In this document: positions 57,501 through 64,000 of the stretch, piece by piece
Position numbering within the stretch: the stretch's first letter is position 1
Layout of the letters: the number at the start of each line of letters is the position of its first letter
From: Leptidea sinapis
Lineage: Eukaryota; Arthropoda; Insecta; Lepidoptera; Pieridae
Reading direction: 5' to 3'
Assembly (NCBI RefSeq): GCF_905404315.1
Contig: NC_066309.1
Location: 5,952,001 to 6,016,000, forward strand
DNA length: 64,000 bases
Program-made: the position numbers and the translations under genes
The notes under the pieces: model-generated
Seen by the model: the letters and a program-made list of their open reading frames with translations, nothing else
Told to the model about the DNA's origin: nothing
Database searches by the model: none

Positions 57501-59160
57501 GACAGCATCGATCAACCGCCGCGCCGCCGACCTACCGAACATATTGTGATACGCGATCTCGTCTCGCATTACATCACGCCATGACGTATGTATTTATTAT
57601 ATTCGAGTCCACCTCTTTCGATCACTGTTCGATTGCGAATTGCGTGTAAACAAACTTAACAGGTGAAATATGTTTAGCATTTAGAGATTTGTGTCTTGCA
57701 TTCATCACTCTTTTAACGACTCCGTTTTCTCAATTGCTACTATTAAATTTAAATTTTTTGACAGGTTTAGATCTACCCACATTAAAAAAAAGTCCGCTTA
57801 TAAATCTCAAAGAGGATCTAAATACTGCGTAATAAGAGGCGGGAGGGACTGCCTAAGTAAAAATTGATATTTTTTAGCATTTGACATAAGTTTGAAATAG
57901 TAGTAATTAAAGTATGGCGATTGGCAACGAAGTATAATCCAGTTAAGTTTGAAAGCGAACAGTTGCTTAAAACGTAGTGGTTTTCGGCTATCTCCGTTTT
58001 TTTACAAGATGTCTGTCAATCTATCAATGACTGCACGTTTCATACAATCGAGTGAATCGCTTTTATCTTAGAGAGTTTCGCTGGGCTGATAAATCTGTTT
58101 AACGAAGCGTAAACGTTAGGTAACAACTTGTGGATAATATAACAATTTATCAACATGTTGGTGTTATAAATACTATCGTAGTCTAAGTATTATAGTAGTA
58201 AAAGAGCACGCCGAAGCTATTTCATTAACAAAGCGTTGTTTCATAAGAGTATTTGGCCAAAGAGAAAGAGAATTTCGACGCGCGCTTTGTGCACTAAATT
58301 GAATTGAATGTCATGTAGAGCGCATTCCGTATGCTCAAAGGGAGTGTAATTGCAATCCGGCACAGGCGGCTCCATTTAAAATGAATTCCTACAGATCTCG
58401 AGTTAGTATATCGCTGAGAGTTGTGGAGTACGCGCCCTGCACAATACACACGGTATAGCGAGCGAGCTTGATGTTTTGTAAGCAGTATTCGCTTTGCAAA
58501 TCGGCCGTGTAACCAACCAAGCACTCGCGTCGCACTGCGCGACTTGGTTACTTGCCAGAAGCTTTGTTTTATCGTTCTTCCTAACCGTTTGGCATCTAAA
58601 CAATGTGTTCATTTAATAATGCCAAAATGATATTATATATCAATTTATTTGTAAACGCAGCATGAACACAAATTACATTTATTAAACATTGTATCACTAT
58701 CTATAAATTGAATACAATTTAACATAATATATTGCTCACGTTATTCGGTCGGAATTTGACGATTATCAAACATTATTATAAGATGTTAGTAAATAAATGC
58801 TTATCACGTTGGCAAACAGATTCCGTACTATAATGAAATGCAACATAAAATAACAAATCAAATTGACTCGACACGCGATTTATTGGGAGCATAACGGACC
58901 GAGAGATAAAGAAAGGACGCAATAAAAGCATTTCAATTCTAAGAGTATTCCAGAGCGAGGGTAGCTCCCCCTCCTCGCTCGCGGTGCCGAGTAATGAATA
59001 AACTCACTAAACACAAATTCACGATGGGAGTAATCGAGCCACTGTTTAGCACCTCGACGTCATTTTCGTTGACAGATATCAGATCGCACGTTATACTTAT
59101 AAAAAAAATAGCCTTTATTGCTGCTTTTCTTTACAATTAGTATATACATGTCTACTTACT
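54600..59160. other. Long AT-rich noncoding stretch
   Basis: No exon or element could be supported. A 61-codon minus frame at 57384-57569 has no recognisable motif. A mild rise in GC around 55600-55950 and 56380-56540 may mark regulatory or unrecognised exonic sequence. Confidence 0.4.
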
Positions 59161-59169
59161 GAACACTTA

Positions 59170-59530
59170 ATTGATTTAATCTATTTTATTATTTGAACCA
59201 TCGGCAACTGGATGTTTGTGTACGACAGCTTGTCTGTCGACAAAGGCCTCCGCTAAAGATTCATGTATTCCTGTCTCTTGCTTAACGGCTCCATACCGGA
59301 CCAGGCACTTTCTTGAGGTCATCTTCCCATCTTTTACTTTGTCTGCCTCTATTTCTTGGCCATCTCTTGGGTAGGTACCATTCTGTTATTAACTTAGTCC
59401 ATTTTTCTTTACTGTTACGTAACATATGTCCCGTCCAACTCCATTTAAGCTGTCTGTATGCAGTGTGTGCATTTTTGAATTTTGTTTTCGTTTTTATTTC
59501 TTGTAATTTTACTTTATCAATTCTCAATTA
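59170..59530 (-). mobile_element. RTE-like LINE, C-terminal tail
   Basis: The minus strand encodes LKWSWTGHMLRNSKEKWTKL, then RNRGRQSKRWEDDLKKVPG and, further on, ESLAEAFVDRQAVVHKHPVA to a stop. This is the canonical end of RTE-clade ORF2. Frame nearly intact over this piece, 5' truncated. Confidence 0.82.
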
Positions 59531-59539
59531 TTAACGTTA

Positions 59540-61465
59540 CACTTATCACCTATTAAATAACAGTATTTCATTTACTAAACTAGAGTGCAATTAAGTCATA
59601 AACGAAGAAACAGTGCGCTTACGATAATAGCGCTGTAACAATTTTTCCATTAAGTCAGCGGTAGTTAAGTTGTTCATAAAACAAGAGAAGAACAAATACG
59701 AGCGAGGGGCGCCGAGAGTAATTAATGCTGAGTACTGTGGGACTTACCCCTTTAGCTAAACTCTCGAGCAATTTTTGTTCACATAATACCTGAGACAATG
59801 ACAACGGCCCGGCGACTATTTTAGGGTATTGGGGTATCCGACTTGTGACCGGACTCTCGGTTATCTTTAAGTGGTGTGAACATAAACCGCTTTACGCCAA
59901 CGAGTCGTTTAGTGACCGCTGTCGGACCTTTTATAAGTGGCTTCTGAATTTGATACGTGTTTATATTTGACTTTCTATATTAAAATCGAAGTTTTAGCAC
60001 TTCCCGTTATAAATAATAGGTGGATAATTTTACACGGACTCATGTAGTACCTAATACAGATGATCTTAAAGGCCCGTGAAATGGAACACCTTGAGAATAT
60101 CCTCTGGCAAACTCAAACATCGGCACAATGTGAGAGCTGTAAAGCGCTGTATAACAAAGGTATTAAAGTAAATTTTCAAGTCATTCGTCGGACTATTGGC
60201 GAGCTACTAATCTCGTCTTCGACATCGTCCTGTTGCTTTTAAAAGTGCAGTCGTGATAATAAGATGACCTAGTGATAATTTATAAATCATGTGTTTTGTA
60301 AATTTTCCGGGTTTTTTTTTTATTTGGGACACAAAACAATTACACACTAGATGATTACATTAGAGGAAGAAATAACATAAGTAGTACTAAGTGCATAACC
60401 AACGACAATGTCCACGGGTTATAAGTGTTAGGTAACAAGAAAGAAAATTAGTTATTACAAACAGATGTTGCTTACAATATTATTATGATGTTACACATAA
60501 GTCTCCAATGAGAATATTTAATTTCATAACAATGAGATTTAAGTTTAAATTTAATTAAATAACATTAATTAAGTTGATGCTGTTTTAAGTCCCAAGTAAC
60601 GGGTTATCGCGAACCGTACTCTAAAATCTATAAAACTAATAAAGTACGCTAAAAATACACTTTTTACATAACATGCCGGGCATCTACATTATCACAACAC
60701 AATTAAATACTTTCCATTACTATACTAAAAGAGTTTCTGAACGCAGTCACAATCAGTCAGGTGAAAATACAATGTGAAACTGACAAGTTTTTGGAGGAAA
60801 TAGTTGTTTTTAAATATATGTTAGAGTCTGCGTTTTTCGTCTGTATCCTTTATTTATAACTCTCTGAAACCTAACGTAATAAATATTATACATTTTATCA
60901 AAAGTTGAATCATAAATAAACATAAAGCTACAACTAAGTGCTAAAATGTGAAATAACAGATCTCACTGTTAGTAATTCATAGCTATTACATTACCAAACA
61001 AATGGATGTACATTAAGTTATCTGAGAATAACAAAAAGCAAGAGTCTAAACGAAACTGCGAAGTGCAATGAGGCGATGCATGAAGTCGTTCCGAGTGCTG
61101 GGAGTGGAGACACAAAGTATAAAACAACAAAGTGGTCGCTCGTCGCATCTCAGCAAGAGGGGGAGGATGTTACAGTCGCGATGTATTTTAACAGCGTTCA
61201 GCATCCGTGATATAAAATAATGATCCGCCTGCCCGCGACGATTTACGATTCGACAAGCCTAAATCTACTTGTCGACATTTTAAATAGATTAGATACCGAA
61301 TATATTGTAACGTGTGCTATTGGCCGTATCCAAGAAATCGTGGACGTGGACAGACTGCTTATTATGCTATTCGGATCACGCGGTTCAAATTAATGAGACG
61401 AATAAAACATTGTATTTAGTAAATACAAGTATGGGGATACATCAGATCATTTCTAATTTTATACT
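59540..61465. other. AT-rich noncoding stretch
   Basis: No gene or element supported. 61040-61250 is less AT-rich, without motifs. Confidence 0.45.
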
Positions 61466-61469
61466 TAAA

Positions 61470-61775
61470 CTAGCTGACCTGACAGACGTTGTTCCGTAAA
61501 GAATAAAAAAAAACTGTTTTATTGGAATTTGCCAATAATAATTCAAAACATCATAAATTATTTCGTAAAAAATGCTCCCTGTTGTTATAAATCAAATATT
61601 GAAAAATACAAATATTGAAAATAAAAATAATTATGGGTCCCAAATCGAAGTAAAAGCTATCCTATCTCTCAAGTTGGACCAAACTGCACTCCATGAAGTA
61701 ATCCCCATTAAAATCCGTTCATTAGTTTAGGAGTCCATCGCGGACAAACAACGTGTCACGTAATTTATTGATATT
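61470..61775 (+). repeat. Interspersed repeat family A, copy 4
   Basis: 'agctgacctgacagacgttg' to 'acgtgtcacgtaattta'. It lacks the central 'gaactgtcaaacc' part. Its end matches copy 1 at 374-780 better than the two NDUFS7 copies. Confidence 0.7.
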
Positions 61776-62491
61776 AAGAAGATAAGGCAAAAGAAGGCAT
61801 TTCTAGAGATTTAGTTTTACCAGGGTTAATTAAATATCATTACAACGTTACAAAGAATACAGGCTTCGTTACTTGAAATATATAGTGGTCAATAATAATA
61901 TAAGCTTGGTTGGTTGCTTACAAGAACTAATTGTTCAGTCATGATAATTTAACTGCATTGCGATAAACTTAAACGACTATCGAACGAGTGCACTTCGCGA
62001 CTTTCTCTCGAGCCGATCAGATAACGGAGCGTTAAAAAAAGCGTATCGCCATAACAGACGTTCAGTGGAAGTGCCGGGAGCGATTTAGCAGCGGTGTCAC
62101 TGAGATAAGACGCGACATGAGGACAAAAACAGCTTTAATGAGCTCGCCGTACATTCTCCACAGAATCGCGGGTAGTCCAAACACTACCGGTTTCCTCCAC
62201 GATCATTTCAACGTATATATAAATGCTAATTGAATTAGAGCAGCGGGCAGCCTGCACTCGTTAGAGCTGTTTTACGTAATTAGTGCCCCCCATATAAGCA
62301 GATCGCACATTTCTCAGTTAAGTACCCCACTTGTCAATTAAATTACAGGAATAAGTAAGCGCGTACCGTACTTACAATAAAACTTGAATGAATGCATAAA
62401 ATGTGATGGTTTTACAGAGCACGATGCTTTTTTATTGTTAAAATTATTTGCTCACTAGCCAAGCTATATATTTGAATATTATGTTAATTAT

Positions 62492-62720
62492 TTTTTTTTT
62501 TAATGGAATAGGAGGACAAACGACCGTAGGTACGGGTCACCTTTTGTTAAGTGATCATCGCCGCCCACATTCTCTTGCAACACCAGAGGAATCACATGAC
62601 CGTTGCCGGTCTTTAAGGAAGGTGTCCGCGCTTTTTTTGAAGGTACCCATGTCGTATCGTCCCGGAAACACCGCACAAGGAAGCTCATTCCACAGCTTTG
62701 TAGTACAAGGAAGAAAAACC
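62492..62720 (-). mobile_element. CR1-like LINE family 1, 3' end
   Basis: The minus strand encodes PCTTKLWNELPCAVFPGRYD, GTFKKSADTFLKDRQRSCDS and SGVARECGRR. The best-preserved copy of this tail in the window. Confidence 0.75.
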
Positions 62721-62934
62721 GAACTAATACAAGTTATAGCTAGCCCCATAACATGCACCATGTGCGCTACCCATGGCGCAAACAATATAATTATATTTAA
62801 AGCATCCACGCCTCGGTCACACACAATCATAAATCTAGCCTAACCATAATATAAATACATTTATAAACTTTCTTAGTCCAGCAGCCTATATAACACGTCA
62901 AAGATGTCAAGATTGATACCAGCTTTTCACTAAT

Positions 62935-63205
62935 ATTGACACACTTTTCACACAAATTATCTTTCCCCAAGTTAAGCATAAATAGCCTGTTGTGGGCTAC
63001 AAGACGATGATATATTTAATACAATATACTTACTTAAACATACATAAATTCATATAAACATACATAAATACATTTAAACATCCATGACTCGGGAACAAAC
63101 ATCCATATTCATCATATAAATGCTAGCACCTACCGGGATTCGAACCCGGGACCTCTAGCTTAGTAGGTAGGATCGCTAACCACTCGGCTATACAGGTCGT
63201 CTACT
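62935..63205 (-). mobile_element. tRNA-derived SINE
   Basis: Near-complete minus-strand copy, head at 63126-63200 with B box 'gggttcgaatcccggtagg', body including a short duplication of the 'catacataaa' words. Confidence 0.82.
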
Positions 63206-64000
63206 AATGAATGTGTTAGTTACAACAATAATTTTGCTATCAAGATGCTCCCCATTCTAATCCGATATTGATGCACTTAGCCTTACTGATAGCGATAGGG
63301 ACGAGCAATTAATGTAAGTCGCGCACGCTTGGGCGGGCCCGCCGCGTAACACATGATCTCCAGGGGAGCTCGGTTCTACATCTACTTACATGTATATTGA
63401 AACACCTGTCAACCCCTTCAACTCTCCACGGTTCGTCTAACTTAGATTGCTTTGTAATAACCTCCAACTTCACTACAAACTAGATGTTTCTAATGTTACG
63501 CTCATTGTCATATACATTAACGAGTTTATGCTTGCAACTTCGTGTAGTTGGATGCACGGTGATAAATATTATCCGGCGTTAGTTACTTACTCTTTGATAA
63601 CGATTCTAGGTGTTCAATTTGAGCTGAACCCTAAATAAACCCATTTGCCAAAACAGCGGGCGGCGCAATTTTTTTCTACTATAGCAATATTAAACAGAAG
63701 AGGTTGTATACGTATTCAATTAATTAGAAAAAAAAAAAATGTTCCAAATTTAAAAATTAATATAAAAAAAATATTCTTAATTTATTATTTTGTCTAGATA
63801 TTAAAGTGTTTTCTGACAAATTTTATACCGTAATATGGCAGACTAAAAGTAAACAAAAAATAAAATTACAAACATATGACATAGCTTTTAGATGTTTATG
63901 TAAATAGTATCGGATCAGCTGTCGCTACAGCTATGTTAAACCAAGATATAAATAAGAGATAAGATACATAGATGAGAGATAATGTATATCTGGTAAAAAA
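63206..64000. other. Right edge, AT-rich, no feature
   Basis: A short 63-codon plus frame at 63447 has no recognisable motif. The final 300 bases are AT-rich. Confidence 0.45.

Noticed and set aside
57384..57569. 61-codon minus frame considered as an upstream atrophin exon
   Set aside because: No similarity to BAH, ELM2, SANT or GATA sequences and no supporting splice signals.
63126..63200. Possible tRNA genes at 21468-21540, 53320-53392 and 63126-63200
   Set aside because: A and B boxes are present but no clear anticodon stem-loop, and each is followed by the same SINE body and tail.

Overview
The window is animal nuclear DNA, almost certainly from a moth or butterfly. It is AT-rich, genes are split by introns with GT..AG borders, and the spaces between exons are filled with short retroelements, non-LTR retrotransposon tails and small DNA transposons of kinds I associate with Lepidoptera. 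There is no bacterial, plasmid or CRISPR content. Nearly all long uninterrupted reading frames are exons of three genes, shadows of those exons, or transposon remnants.

Region 1 (1-6.2 kb, minus strand) holds the 5' two thirds or so of a Rad17-like checkpoint clamp loader. Ten exons in matching phase carry a Walker A (GPVGCGKT) and a Walker B (VEDFPN) motif; the 3' end lies left of the window. Region 2 (6.2-9 kb) is a patchwork of nested mobile elements with several perfect palindromes. Region 3 (9.0-13.7 kb, plus strand) is the nuclear gene for complex I subunit NDUFS7 (ND-20/PSST): three coding exons give 210 residues with all four cysteine ligands of cluster N2.

The last two NDUFS7 exons, with about 2 kb of surrounding intron and 3' flank, occur again at 19.0-21.3 kb. 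The second copy keeps splice sites, frame and stop, and differs in protein by one residue, Ala151 to Thr, directly after a cluster-ligand cysteine. A third, diverged copy of the intronic part only lies at about 25.0-25.6 kb. This small tandem array is the most interesting feature. It is interleaved with transposon debris, including a mariner-like and a pogo/Tigger-like transposase remnant and a GC-rich element with a possible MADF-domain fragment.

Region 4 (29.4-52 kb, minus strand) carries most of an Atrophin/Grunge (RERE family) transcriptional corepressor gene. Eleven exons join in consistent phase to 1,261 residues: proline/serine-rich blocks, a histidine-rich block, the conserved atrophin segment (KTGKWNAMHVRIAWEIYNHQ), an Arg-Glu repeat and a C-terminal PLDL motif. 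The BAH, ELM2, SANT and GATA domains expected at the N-terminus of long isoforms were not found and would lie to the right of the window or be absent from this isoform. The last intron is filled by a degraded CR1-like retrotransposon.

Region 5 (52-64 kb) shows no confident coding exon: a CpG-rich block that could be a promoter, scattered LINE and SINE remnants and AT-rich sequence, best read as upstream intron or regulatory space of the atrophin gene. The three genes have unrelated jobs (DNA damage checkpoint, respiration, transcriptional repression) and are neighbours only by position.
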